From assembly GCA_023053685.1 (NCBI GenBank), contig JALIGW010000059.1:434001-498000 (forward strand): DNA of 64,000 bases. The letters run 5' to 3'. The notes under the pieces are model-generated. The model saw only the letters and a program-made list of their open reading frames with translations, made no database searches and was not told the origin of the DNA. The translations under genes and the position numbers were made by a program. This DNA comes from Diadophis punctatus similis. Taxonomy: Eukaryota; Chordata; Lepidosauria; Squamata; Dipsadidae. Below, piece after piece: positions 25,117 through 38,757 of the stretch. Positions within the stretch are counted from its first letter, which is position 1; every line of letters starts with the position of its first letter.

Positions 25117-28100
25117 GCCCAACCCGTATCATAGAATTTACCTTAGGACTCAATTCAGCCCGAAAACATCACTTTTGACACAGAGCTCAGAAATGAAAAA
25201 GAAACAGATATTCCTGTTCCCTAGGGTCTGGAAAGTCGAATTCTCACACCATTTTCAGATCCGAGCTTTCCCTGAGGAGTTAGCCACTGTTGTATTTCAG
25301 AATTTGCCGTAGGACTCAATTCAGCGCAAAAAATTTACTTTTGACACAGAGCTCAGAAATGAAAAAGAAACACATATTCATGCTCCCCAGGGTGTGAAAG
25401 CCGAATTCTCACACCATTTTCAGATCCGAGCTTTCCCTGAGGAGTTAGCCCAAGGCGTATCTCAGAATTTGCCATAGAACTGAATTCAGCTAGAAAACTT
25501 CACTTTTGACACAGAGCTCAGAAATCAAAAAGAAACACACATTCATGCTACCCAGGGTCTGGAAAGCCAAAATCTGACACCTTTTTGAGCTTTTCCTGAG
25601 GAGTTAGCCCAAGCCGTATCTTAGAATTTACCAATAAAGCCCGAAAACTTCACTTTTGACACAGAGCTCAGAAATGAAAAAGAAACAGATATTCCTGTTC
25701 CCTAGGGTCTGGAAAGCGAATTCTCACACCATTTTCAGATCCGAGCTTTCCCTGACTTGTTAGCCAACGTCGTATTTTAGAATTTGCCTTGGGACTCAAT
25801 TCAGCCCAAAAACTTCACTTTTGACACAGAGCTCAGAAATGAAAAAGAAACAGTTATTCCTGTTCTCTAGGGTCTCGAAAACCGAATTCTCACACCATTT
25901 TCAGATCCGAGCTTTCCCTGAGGAGTTAGCCCAAGCCGTATCATAGAATTTAACTATTCAGCCTGAAAACTTCACTTTTGACACAGAGCTCAGAAATGAA
26001 AAAGAAAGAAATATTCCTGTTCTCCAGGGTCTGGAAAGGCAACATCTCACACCATTTTCAGATCCGAGCTTTGTCTGAGTGGTTAGCCCAAGCCGTATCA
26101 CAGAATTTACCAATTCATCCAGAAAACTTCACTTTTGACACAGAGCTCAAAACTGAAAAAGAAAGAGATATTCCTGTTCCCTAGGGTCTGGAAAGCCGAA
26201 TTCTCTCACCATTTTGAGATCCGAGCTTTCCCTGAGCAGATAGCCCAACCCGTATCATACAATTTACCTTAGGACTCAATTCAGCCCGAAAACTTCACTT
26301 TTGACACAGAGCTCAGAAATGAAAAAGAAACACATATGCATGCTCTCCAGGGTCTGGAAACCAAAATCTCACACCATTTTCAGATCCGAGCTTTCCCTGA
26401 GGAGTTAGCCCAAGCCGTATCATAGAATTTACCAATTCAGCCAGAAAACTTAACTTTTGACACAGAGCTCAGAAATGAAAAAGAAACAGATATTCCTGTT
26501 TCCTAGGGTCTCGAAAGCCGAATTCTCACACCATTTTCAGATCCGAGCATTCCCTGAGGAGTTAGCCAAAGTCGTATTTTAGAATTTGCCTTGGGACTCA
26601 TTTCAGCGCAAAAACTTTACTTTTGACACAAAGCTCAGAAATGAAAAAGAAACAAATATTCATGCTCCCCAGGGTCTGGAAAGGCAACATCTCACACCAT
26701 TTTCAGATCCGAGCTTTGCCAGAGTGGTTAGCCCAAGCCGTATCACAGAATTTACGAATTCATCCAGAAAACTTCACTTTTGACACAGAGCTCAAAACTG
26801 AAAAAGAAAGAGATATTCCTGTTCCCTAGGGTCTGGAAAGCCGAATTCTCACACCATTTTGAGATCCGAGCTTTCCCTGAGCAGATAGCCCAACCCGTAT
26901 CATACAATTTACCTTAGGACTCAATTCAGCCCGAAAACTTCACTATTGACACAGAGCTCAGAAATGAAAAAGAAACAGTTATTCCTGTTCGCTAGGGTCT
27001 AGAAAGCCGAATTCTCACACCATTTTCAGATCCGAGCTTTTCCTGAGGAGTTAGCCCAAGGCGTATCTCAGAATTTTCCATAGAACTGAATTCAGCCCGA
27101 AAACTTCACTTTTGACACAGAGCTCAGAAATCAAAAAGAAAAACATACTCCTGTTCCCTAGGGTCTGGAAAGCCGAATTCTCACACCATTTTCAGATCCG
27201 AGCTTTCCCTGACGAATTAGCCCAAGGCGTATCACAGAATTTTCCATAGAACTGAATTCAGCTAGAAAACTTCACTTTTGACGCAGAGCTCAGAAATGAA
27301 AAAGAAACACATATTCCTGATCCCTAGGGTCTGGAAAGCCGAATTCTCACACCATTTTCAGATAAGAGCTTTCCCTGAGGAGTTAGCCCAACCCGTATTT
27401 CAGAATCTGCCGTAGGACTCAATTCAGCGCAAAAAATTTACTTTTGACACAGAGCTCAGAACTAAAAAAGAAACACATATTCATGCTCCCCAGGGACTGG
27501 AAAGCCAAAATCTCACACCATTTTCAGATCCGAGCTTTCCCTGACGAGTTGGCCAAAGTCGTATTTTAGAATTTGCGTTGGGACTCAATTCAGCCCGAAA
27601 ACTTCACTTTTGACACAGAGCTCAGAAATGAAAAAGAAAGAGTTATTCCTGTTTCTTAGGGTCTGGAAAGCCAAAATCTCACACCATTTTCAGATCCGAG
27701 CTTTCCCTGACGAGTTAGCCAAAGTCGTATTTTAGAATTTGCGTTGGGACTCAATTCAGCCCGAAAACTTCACTTTTGACACAGAGCTCAGAAATGAAAA
27801 AGAAAGAGTTATTCCTGTTTCTTAGGGTCTGGAAAACCAAATTCTCACACCATTTTCAGATCCGAGCTTTCCCTGACGAGTTAGCCCAAGGCGTATCTCA
27901 GAATTTGCCATAGAACTGAATTCAGCTAGAAAACTTCACTTTTGACACAGAGCTAAGAAATCAAAAAGAAACACACATTCATGCTCCCCAGGGTCTGGAA
28001 AGCCAAAATCTGACACCTTTTTGAGCTTTTCCTGAGGAGTTAGCCCAAGCCGTATCTTAGAATTTACCAATAAAGCCCGAAAACTTCACTTTTGACACAG

Positions 28101-30971
28101 AGCTCAGAAATGAAAAAGAAACAGATATTCCTGTTCCCTAGGGTCTGGAAAGCGAATTCTCACACCATTTTCAGATCCGAGCTTTCCCTGACGAGTTAGC
28201 CCAAGGTGTGTCTCAGAATTTGCCGTAGAACTGAATTCAGCCCGAAAACTTCACTTTTGACACAGAGCTCAGAAATGAAAAAGAAACACATATTCATGCT
28301 CCCCAGGGTGTGGAAACTGAATTCTCACACCATTTTCAGATCCGAGGTTTCCCTGACTTGTTAGCCAACGTCGTATTTTAGAATTTGCCTTGGGACTCAA
28401 TTCAGCCCAAAAACTTCACTTTTGACACAGAGCTCAGAAATGAAAAAGAAACAGTTATTCCTGTTCCCTAGGGTCTCGAAAACCGAATTCTCACACCATT
28501 TTCAGATCCGAGCTTTCCCTGAGGAGTTAGCCCAAGCCGTATCATAGAATTTACCAATTCAGTCCGAAAACTTCACTTTTGACACAGAGCTCAGAAATGA
28601 AAAAGAAACAGATATTCCTGTTCCCTAGTGTCTGGAAAGCCGAATTCTCACACCATTTTCAGATCCGAGCTTTCCCTCAGGAGTTAGCCCAAGCCATATC
28701 ACAGAATTTACCAATTCAACTAGAAAACTTCACTTTTGACGCAGAGCTCAGAAATGAAAAAGAAACAGTTATTCCTGTTCCCTAGGGTCTCGAAAACCGA
28801 ATTCTCACACCATTTTCAGATCCGAGCTTTCCCTGAGGAGTTAGCCCAAGCCGTATCACAGAATTTACCAATTCAGTCCGAAAACTTCACTTTTGACACA
28901 GAGCTCAGAATTGAAAAAGAAACAGATATTCCTGTTCCCTAGAGTCTGGAAAGCCGAATTCTCACACCATTTTCAAATCCGAGCTTTCCCTGACGAGTTA
29001 GCCCAAGGCGTATCTCAGAATTTTCCATAGAACTGAATTCAGCCGAAAACTTTACTTTTGACGCAGAGCTCAGAAATGAAAAAGAAACACATATTCCTGT
29101 TCCCTAGGGTCTGGAAAGCCGAATTCTCACACCATTTTCAGATCCGAGCTTTCCCTTAGGAGTTAGCCCAACCCGTATCATAGAATTTACCTTAGGACTC
29201 AATTCAGCCCGAAAACATCACTTTTGACACAGAGCTCAGAAATGAAAAAGAAACAGATATTCCTGTTCCCTAGAGTCTGGAAAGCCGAATTCTCACACCA
29301 TTTTCAGATCCGAGCTTTCCCTGAGGAGTTAGCCCAACCCGTATTTCAGAATTTGCCATAGGACTCAATTCAGCGCAAAAAATTTACTTTTGACACAGAG
29401 CTCAGAACTAAAAAAGAAACACATATTCATGCTCCCCAGGGACTGGAAAGCCAAAATCTCACACCATTTTCAGATCCGAGCTTTCCCTGACGAGTTGGCC
29501 AAAGTCGTATTTTAGAATTTGCGTTGGGACTCAATTCAGCCCGAAAACTTCACTTTTGACACAGAGCTCAGAAATGAAAAAGAAAGAGTTATTCCTGTTT
29601 CTTAGGGTCTGGAAAGCCAAAATCTCACACCATTTTCAGATCCGAGCTTTCCCTGACGAGTTAGCCAAAGTCGTATTTTAGAATTTGCGTTGGGACTCAA
29701 TTCAGCCCGAAAACTTCACTTTTGACACAGAGCTCAGAAATGAAAAAGAAAGAGTTATTCCTGTTTCTTAGGGTCTGGAAAACCAAATTCTCACACCATT
29801 TTCAGATCCGAGCTTTCCCTGACGAGTTAGCCCAAGGCGTATCTCAGAATTTGCCATAGAACTGAATTCAGCTAGAAAACTTCACTTTTGACACAGAGCT
29901 AAGAAATCAAAAAGAAACACACATTCATGCTCCCCAGGGTCTGGAAAGCCAAAATCTGACACCTTTTTGAGCTTTTCCTGAGGAGTTAGCCCAAGCCGTA
30001 TCTTAGAATTTACCAATAAAGCCCGAAAACTTCACTTTTGACACAGAGCTCAGAAATGAAAAAGAAACAGATATTCCTGTTCCCTACGGTCTGGAAAGCG
30101 AATTCTCACACCATTTTCAGATCCGAGCTTTCCCTGACGAGTTAGCCCAAGGTGTGTCTCAGAATTTGCCGTAGAACTGAATTCAGCCCAAAAACTTCAC
30201 TTTTGACACAGAGCTCAGAAATGAAAAAGAAACACATATTCATGCTCCCCAGGGTGTGAAAGCTGAATTCTCACACCATTTTCAGATCCGAGCTTTCCCT
30301 GACTTGTTAGCCAACGTCGTATTTTAGAATTTGCCTTGGGACTCAATTCAGCCCAAAAACTTCACTTTTGACACAGAGCTCAGAAATGAAAAAGAAACAG
30401 TTATTCCTGTTCCCTAGGGTCTCGAAAACCGAATTCTCACACCATTTTCAGATCCGAGCTTTCCCTGAGGAGTTAGCCCAAGCCGTATCATAGAATTTAC
30501 CAATTCAGTCCGAAAACTTCACTTTTGACACAGAGCTCAGAAATGAAAAAGAAACAGATATTCCTGTTTCCTAGGGTCTGGAAAACCGAATTCTCACACC
30601 ATTTTCAGATCCGAGCTTTCCCTGACAAGATAGCCAAAGTCGTATCATATAATTTACCAATTCAGCCAGAAAACTTCACTATTGACAGAGAGCTCAGAAA
30701 TGAAAAAGAAACAGTTATTCCTGTTCCCTAGGGTCTCGAAAACCGAATTCTCACACCATTTTCAGATCCGAGCTTTCCCTGACGAGTTAGCCCAAGGCGT
30801 ATCTCAGAATATTCTATAGAACTGAATTCAACTAGAAAACTTCACTTTTGACGCAGAGCTCAGAAATGAAAAAGAAACACATATTCCTGTTCCCTAGGGT
30901 CTCGAAAGCCGAATTCTCACACCATTTTCAGATCTGAGCTTTCCCTTAGGAGTTAGCCAACCCGTTTCATA
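25117..30971 (+). repeat. 7295-offset cassette, second copy
   Basis: This repeats 17.67-23.32 kb with one short monomer fewer (offset 7452, then 7295). Its right part, 28657-30971, also aligns with 10681-12995 (offset 17976) and 5902-8121 (offset 22755). One substitution of note is cacag for catag near 28857, which opens a further spurious reading frame at 28736-28942. Confidence 0.8.
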
Positions 30972-31851
30972 GAATTTACCTTAGGACTCAATTCAGCCCG
31001 AAAACATCACTTTTGACACAGAGCTCAGAAATGAAAAAGAAACAGATATTCCTGTTCCCTAGCGTCTGGAAAACCGAATTCTCACACCATTTTCAGATCC
31101 GAGCTTTCCCTACCAAGATAGCCAAAGTCGTATCATAGAATTTACCAATTGAGCCAGAAAACTTCACTATTGACAGAGAGCTCAGAAATGAAAAAGAAAC
31201 AGTTATTCCTGTTCCCTAGGGTCTCGAAAACCGAATTCTCACACCATTTTCAGATCCGAGCTTTCCCTGAGCAGTTAGCCCAAGCCGTATCATAGAACTT
31301 ACCTATTCAGTCCGAAAACTTCACTTTTGACACAGAGCTCAGAAATGAAAAAGAAACAGATATTCCTGTTCCCTAGGGTCTGGAAAGCCGAATTCTCACA
31401 CCATTTTCAGATCCGAGCTTTCCCTGAGGAGTTAGCCCAACCCGTATCATAGAATTTACCTTAGGACTCAATTCAGCCCGAAAACATCACTTTTGAAACA
31501 GAGCTCAGAAATGAAAAAGAAACAGATATTCCTGTTCCCTAGTGTCTGGAAAGCCGAATTCTCACACCATTTTCAGATCCGAGCTTTCCCTCAGGAGTTA
31601 GCCCAAGCCATATCACAGAATTTACCAATTCAACTAGAAAACTTCACTTTTGACGCAGAGCTCAGAAATGAAAAAGAAACAGTTATTCCTGTTCCCTAGG
31701 GTCTCGAAAACCGAATTCTCACACCATTTTCAGATCCGAGCTTTCCCTGAGGAGTTAGCCCAACCCGTATCATAGAATTTACCTTAGGACTCAATTCAGC
31801 CCGAAAACTTCACTTTTGACACAGAGCTCAGAAATGAAAAAGAAACAGATA

Positions 31852-34800
31852 TTCCTGTTCCCTAGGGTCTGGAAAGCCGAATTCTCACACCATTTTCAGA
31901 TCCGAGCTTTCCCTGAGGAGTTAGCCACTGTCGTATTTCAGAATTTGCCGTAGGACTCAATTCAGCGCAAAAAATTTACTTTTGACACAGAGCTCAGAAA
32001 TGAAAAAGAAACACATATTCATGCTTCCCAGGGTGTGAAAGCCGAATTCTCACACCATTTTCAGATCCGAGCTTTCCCTGACTTGTTAGCCAAAGTCGTA
32101 TTTTAGAATTTGCCTTGGGACTCAATTCAGCCCGAAACCTTCACTTTTGACACAGAAGTCAGAAATGAAAAAGAAACAGATATCCCTGTTCCCTAGTGTC
32201 TGGAAAGCCGAATTCTCACGCCATTTTCAGATCCGAGCTTTCCCTGAGGATTTAGCCCAAGCCGTATCATAGAATTTACCAATTCAGCCAGAAAACTTCA
32301 CTTTTGACACAGAGCTCAGAAATGAAAAAGAAACAGATATTCCTGTTCCCTTGCGTCTGGAAAGCCTAATTCTCACGCCATTATCAGATCCGAGCTTTCC
32401 CTGAGGAGTTAGCCCAAGGCGTATCTCAGAATTTGCCATAGAACTGAATTCAGCTAGAAAACTTCACTTTTGACACAGATGTCAGAAATCAAAAAGAAAC
32501 ACACATTCATGCTCCCCAGGGTCTGGAAAGCCAAAATCTGACGCCATTTTGAGCTTTTCCTGAGGATTTAGCCCAAGCCGTATCATAGAATTTACCAATT
32601 CAGCCAGAAAACTTCACTTTTGACACAGAGCTCAGAAATGAAAAAGAAACAGATATTCCTGTTCCCTAGGGTCTGGAAAGCGAATTCTCACACCATTTTC
32701 AGATCCGAGCTTTCCCTGACGAGTTATCCTAAGGCGTATCTCAGAATTTGCCGTAGAACTGAATTCAGCTGGAAAACTTCACTTTTGACACAGAGCTCAG
32801 AAATGAAAAAGATACAACTAATTCCTGTTCCCTAGGGTCTGGAAAGCCGAATTCTCACACCATTTTGAGATCCGAGCTTTCCCTCAGGAGTTAGCCCAAG
32901 CCATATCACAGAATTTACCAATTCAACTAGAAAACTTCACTTTTGACGCAGAGCTCAGAAATGAAAAAGAAACAGTTATTCCTGTTCCCTAGGGTCTCGA
33001 AAACCGAATTCTCACACCATTTTCAGATCCGAGCTTTCCCTGAGGAGTTAGCCCAAGCCGTATCATAGAATTTACCAATTCAGTCCGAAAACTTCACTTT
33101 TGACACAGAGCTCAGAATTGAAAAAGAAACAGATATTCCTGTTCCCTAGAGTCTGGAAAGCCGAATTCTCACACCATTTTCAAATCCGAGCTTTCCCTGA
33201 CGAGTTATCCCAAGGCGTATCTCAGAATTTTCCATAGAACTGAATTCAGCCGAAAACTTTACTTTTGACGCAGAGCTCAGAAATGAAAAAGAAACACATA
33301 TTCCTGTTCCCTAGGGTCTGGAAAGCCGAATTCTCACACCATTTTCAGATCCGAGCTTTCCCTTAGGAGTTAGCCCAACCCGTATCATAGAATTTACCTT
33401 AGGACTCAATTCAGCCCGAAAACATCACTTTTGACACAGAGCTCAGAAATGAAAAAGAAACAGATATTCCTGTTCCCTAGGGTCTGGAAAGCCGAATTCT
33501 CACACCATTTTCAGATCCGAGCTTTCCCTGAGGAGTTAGCCACTGTCGTATTTCAGAATTTGCCGTAGGATTCAATTCAGCGCAAAAAATTTACTTTTGA
33601 CACAGAGCTCAGAAATGAAAAAGAAACACATATTCATGCTTCCCAGGGTGTGAAAGCCGAATTCTCACACCATTTTCAGATCCGAGCTTTCCCTGACTTG
33701 TTAGCCAAAGTCGTATTTTAGAATTTGCCTTGGGACTCAATTCAGCCCGAAAACTTCACTTTTGACACAGAAGTCAGAAATGAAAAAGAAACAGATATCC
33801 CTGTTCCCTAGTGTCTGGAAAGCCGAATTCTCACGCCATTTTCAGATCCGAGCTTTCCCTGAGGATTTAGCCCAAGCCGTATCATAGAATTTACCAATTC
33901 AGCCAGAAAACTTCACTTTTGACACAGAGCTCAGAAATGAAAAAGAAACAGATATTCCTGTTCCCTAGCATCTGGAAAGCCTAATTCTCACGACATTATC
34001 AGATCCGAGCTTTCCCTGAGGAGTTAGCCCAAGGCGTATCTCAGAATTTGCCATAGAACTGAATTCAGCTAGAAAACTTCACTTTTGACACAGATGTCAG
34101 AAATCAAAAAGAAACACACATTCATGCTCCCCAGGGTCTGGAAAGCCAAAATCTGACACCATTTTGAGCTTTTCCTGAGGATTTAGCCCAAGCCGTATCA
34201 TAGAATTTACCAATTCAGCCAGAAAACTTCACTTTTGACACAGAGCTCAGAAATGAAAAAGAAACAGATATTCCTGTTCCCTAGGGTCTGGAAAGCGAAT
34301 TCTCACACCATTTTCAGATCCGAGCTTTCCCTGACGAGTTAGCCCAAGGCGTATCTCAGAATTTGCCGTAGAACTGAATTCAGCTGGAAAACTTCACTTT
34401 TGACACAGAGCTCAGAAATGAAAAAGATACAACTAATTCCTGTTCCCTAGGGTCTGGAAAGCCGAATTCTCACACCATTTTGAGATCCGAGCTTTAACTG
34501 AGCAGATAGCCCAACCCGTATCATACAATTTACCTTAGGTCTCAATTCAGCACGAAAACTTCACTTTTGACACAGAGCTCAGAAATGAAAAAGAAACACA
34601 TATTCATGCTCCCCAGGGTGTGAAAGACGAATTCTCACACCATTTTCAGATTCGAGCTTTCCCTGACTTGTTAGCCAAAGTCGTATTTTAGAATTTGCCT
34701 TGGGACTCAATTCAGCCCGAAAACTTCACTTTTGACACAGAAGTCAGAAATGAAAAAGAAACAGTTATTCCTGTTTCCTAGGGTCTGGAAAACAGAATTC

Positions 34801-35234
34801 TCACACCATTTTCAGATCCGAGCTTTCCCTGAAAAGATAGCCAAAGTCGTATCATAGAATTTAGCAATTCAGCCAGAAAACTTCACTATTGACAGAGAGC
34901 TCAGAAATGAAAAAGAAACAGTTATTCCTGTTCCATAGGGTCTCGAAAACCGAATTCTCACACCATTTTCAGATCCGAGCTTTCCCTGAGGAGTTAGCCC
35001 AAGCCGTATCATAGAATTTACCAATTCAGTCCGAAAACTTCACTTTTGACACAGAGCTCAGAAATGAAAAAGAAACAGATATTCCTGTTCCCTAGAGTCT
35101 GGAAAGCCGAATTCTCACACCATTTTCAGATCCGAGCTTTCCCTGACGAGTTAGCCCAAGCCGTATCATAGAATTTACCAATTCAGTCCGAAAACTTCAC
35201 TTTTGACACAGAGCTCAGAAATGAAAAAGAAACA
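31852..35234 (+). repeat. Copy of 13064-16446 (offset 18788)
   Basis: About 3.38 kb including the two-copy 1615-bp HOR (ttagccactgtcg at ~31921 and ~33536, 1615 apart). The rare cagagaagtc, gatacaactaattcc and gagctttaactgagcag units are kept in order. Between 30971 and 31851 this copy has 812 bp more than super-copy 1, equal to three long plus two short monomers. The match ends at ~16446/35234. Confidence 0.8.
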
Positions 35235-36470
35235 GATATTCCTGTTCCCTAGGGTCTTGAAAGCCGAATTCTCACACCATTTTCAGATCCGAGCTTACCC
35301 TGACGAGTTAGCCCAAGGCGTATCTCAGAATTTTCCATAGAACTGAATTCAGCCCGAAAACTTCACTTTTGACGCAGAGCTCAGAAATGAAAAAGAAACA
35401 CATATTCCTGTTCCCTAGGGTCTGGAAAGCCGAATTCTCACTCCATTTTCAGATCCGAGCTTTCCCTGAGGAGTTAACCCAACCCGTATCATACAATTTA
35501 CCTTAGGACTCAATTCAGCCCGAAAACTTCACTTTTGACACAGAGCTCAGAAATGAAAAAGAAACACATATTCATGCTCCCCAGGGTTTGAAAGACGAAT
35601 TCTCACACCATTTTCAGATCCGAGCTTTCCCTGACTTGTTAGCCAAAGTCGTATTTTAGAATTTGCCTTGGGACTCAATTCAGCCCGAAAACTTCACTTT
35701 TGACACAGAAGTCAGAAATGAAAAAGAAACAGTTATTCCTGTTTCCTAGGGTCTGGAAAACAGAATTCTCACACCATTTTCAGATCCGAGCTTTCCCTGA
35801 AAAGATAGCCAAAGTCGTATCATAGAATTTAGCAATTCAGCCAGAAAACTTCACTATTGACAGAGAGCTCAGAAATAAAAAAGAAACAGTTATTCCTGTT
35901 CCCTAGGGTCTCGAAAACCGAATTCTCACACCATTTTCAGATCCGAGCTTTCCCTGAGGAGTTAGCCCAAGCCGTATCATAGAATTTACCAATTCAGTCC
36001 GAAAACTTCACTTTTGACACAGAGCTCAGAAATGAAAAAGAAACAGATATTCCTGTTTCCTAGGGTCTGGAAAACCGAATTCTCACACCATTTTCAGATC
36101 CGAGCTTTCCCTGACAAGATAGCCAAAGTCGTATCATAGAATTTACCAATTCAGCCAGAAAACTTCACTATTGACAGAGAGCTCAGAAATGAAAAAGAAA
36201 CACATATTCCTGTTCCCTAGGGTCTGGAAAGCCGAATTCTCACACCATTTTCAGATCCGAGCTTTCCCTGACGAGTTAGCCCAAGGTGTATCTCAGAATT
36301 TTCCATAGAACTGAATTCAGCCCGAAAACTTCACTTTTGACGCAGAGCTCAGAAATGAAAAAGAAGCACATATTCCTGTTCCCTAGGGTCTGGAAAGCCG
36401 AATTCTCACACCATTTTCAGATCCGAGCTTTCCCTGACGAGTTAGCCCAAGACATATCTCAGAATTTGCC

Positions 36471-37413
36471 ATAGAACTGAATTCAGCCCGAAAACTTCAC
36501 TTTTGACACAGAGCTCAGAAATGAAAAACAAACAGATATTACTGTTCCCTAGCGTCTGGAAAGCCGAATTCTCACACCATTTTCAGATCCGAGCTTTCCC
36601 TGAGGAGTTAGTCCAAGCCATATCACAGAATTTACCAATTCAACTAGAAAACTTCACTTTTGACGCAGAGCTCAGAAATGAAAAAGAAACACATATTCCT
36701 GTTCCCTAGGGTCTGGAAAGCCGAATTCTCACACCATTTTCAGATCCGAGCTTTTCCTTAGGAGTTAGCCCAAGGCGTATCTCAGAATTTTCCATAGAAC
36801 TGAATTCTGCCGAAAACTTCACTTTTGACGCAGAGCTCAGAAATGAAAAAGAAACAAATATTCCTGTTCCTTAGGATCTGGAAAGCCGAATTCTCACACC
36901 ATTTTCAGATCCGAGCTTTCCCTTAGGAGTTAGCCCAAGGCGTATCTCAGAATTTTCCATAGAACTGAATTCAGCCCGAAAACTTCACTTTTGACACAGA
37001 GCTCAGAAATGAAAAACAAACAGATATTACTGTTCCCTAGCGTCTGGAAAGCCGAATTCTCACACCATTTTCAGATCCGAGCTTTCCCTGAGGAGTTAGT
37101 CCAAGCCATATCACAGAATTTACCAATTCAACTAGAAAACTTCACTTTTGACGCAGAGCTCAGAAATGAAAAAGAAACACATATTCCTGTTCCCTAGGGT
37201 CTGGAAAGCCGAATTCTCACACCATTTTCAGATCCGAGCTTTCCCTTAGGAGTTAGCCCAAGGCGTATCTCAGAATTTTCCATAGAACTGAATTCTGCCG
37301 AAAACTTCACTTTTGACGCAGAGCTCAGAAATGAAAAAGAAACAAATATTCCTGTTCCTTAGGATCTGGAAAGCCGAATTCTCACACCATTTTCAGATCC
37401 GAGCTTTCGCTTA
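36471..37413 (+). repeat. Three-monomer tandem duplication (488 bp)
   Basis: Bases ~36471-36925 recur at ~36959-37413. The set is a gaaaaacaaacagatattac unit, a gacgcag unit and an aaacaaatattcc unit. Super-copy 1 (17.24-17.6 kb) has only one copy, and so does the 39.4-kb sub-cassette. One difference is gcttttccttagg (36751) versus gctttcccttagg (37239). The same doubled set appears at ~45843-46785 in copy 2 of the 9372 duplication. Confidence 0.85.
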
Positions 37414-38757
37414 GGAGTTAGCCCAACCCGTATCATAGAATTTACCTTAGGACTCAATTCAGCCCGAAAACATCACTTTTGACACAGAGCTCAGAAATGA
37501 AAAAGAAACAGATATTCCTGTTCCCTAGGGTCTGGAAAGTCGAATTCTCACACCATTTTCAGATCCGAGCTTTCCCTGAGGAGTTAGCCACTGTTGTATT
37601 TCAGAATTTGCCGTAGGACTCAATTCAGCGCAAAAAATTTACTTTTGACACAGAGCTCAGAAATGAAAAAGAAACACATATTCATGCTCCCCAGGGTGTG
37701 AAAGCCGAATTCTCACACCATTTTCAGATCCGAGCTTTCCCTGACTTGTTAGCCAAAGTCGTATCTCAGAATTTGCCATAGAACTGAATTCACCTAGAAA
37801 ACTTCACTTTTGACACAGATGTCAGAAATCAAAAAGAAACACACATTGATGCTCCCCAGGGTCTGGAAAGCCAAAATCTGACACCATTTTGAGCTTTTCC
37901 TGAGGAGTTAGCCCAAGCCGTATCATAGAATTTGCCAATAAAGCCCAAAAACTTCACTTTTGACACAGAGCTCAGAAATGAAAAAGAAAAAGATATTCCT
38001 GTTCCCTAGGGTCTGGAAAGCCGAATTCTCACACCATTTTCAGATCCGAGCTTTCCCTGACGAGTTAGCCCAAGGCGTATCTCAGAATTTGCCGTAGAAC
38101 TGAATTCAGCTAGAAAACTTCACTTTTGACACAGAGCTCAGAAATGAAAAAGATACAACTAATTCCTGTTCCCTAGGGTCTGGAAAGCCGAATTCTCACA
38201 CCATTTTCAGATCCGAGCTTTCCCTGACAAGATAGCCAAAGTCGTATCATAGAATTTACCAATTCAGCCAGAAAACTTCACTATTGACAGAGAGCTCAGA
38301 AATGAAAAAGAAACAGATATTACTGTTCCCTAGGGTCTGGAAAGCCAAATTCTCACACCAATTTCAGATCCGAGCTTTCCCTGACGAGTTAGCCCAAGCC
38401 GTATCATAGAATTTAACTATTCAGCCTGAAAACTTCACTTTTGATACAGAGCTCAGAAATGAAAACGAAACAGATATTCCTGTTCCCTAGGGTCTGGAAA
38501 GCCGAATTCTCACACCATTTTCAGATCCGAGCTTTCCCTGACGAGTTAGCCCAAGACGTATCTCAGAATTTGCCATAGAACTGAATTCAGCTAGAAAACT
38601 TCACTTTTGACGCAGAGCTCAGAAATGAAAAAGAAACACATATTCCTTTTCCCTAGCGTCTGGAAAGCCGAATTCTCACACCATTTTCAGATCCGAGCTT
38701 TCCCTGGGGAGTTAGCCCAAGCCATATCACAGAATTTACCAATTCAACTAGAAAACT
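36961..38757 (+). repeat. 2435-offset sub-cassette, first copy
   Basis: About 1.8 kb repeated at ~39397-41192. The offset is 2436 at its start and 2435 after the ctggaagccg 1-bp deletion near 40453 that marks the second copy. Contents in order: gaaaaacaaacag unit, aaacaaatattcc unit, ttagccactgttg unit, D monomer, gatacaactaattcc unit, gatacagagctc unit, ccctggggagttagcc unit. Its 9372-offset images are at ~46.33-48.13 and 48.77-50.56 kb. Confidence 0.8.

Larger units (their letters stand above)
17951..37706 (+). repeat. Super-copy 2 of the same duplication, expanded to ~19.8 kb
   Basis: Compared with super-copy 1, the offset rises in steps: 14796 (3.2-4.9 kb), 15460 (4.9-7.7 kb), 17976 (10.7-13.0 kb), 18788 (13.06-16.4 kb), 18954 (~16.6 kb), 19268 (~17.2 kb), 19756 (to 17.95 kb). 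The first step is exactly four 166-bp monomers at 19660-20323. The 2516-bp step equals 7295 minus 4779, the two cassettes doubled in one copy each. The remaining steps fit whole monomers (812 = 3x166 + 2x157; 166; 314 = 2x157; 488 = 3 units less 1 bp). The junction monomer at 17898-18062 is 165 bp, so the exchange was in register. Confidence 0.8.

Noticed and set aside
35873..35890. Unit with aaataaaaaagaaac as a start-codon loss
   Set aside because: There is no gene to lose a start. It is a single substitution shared by the two 9372-bp copies.
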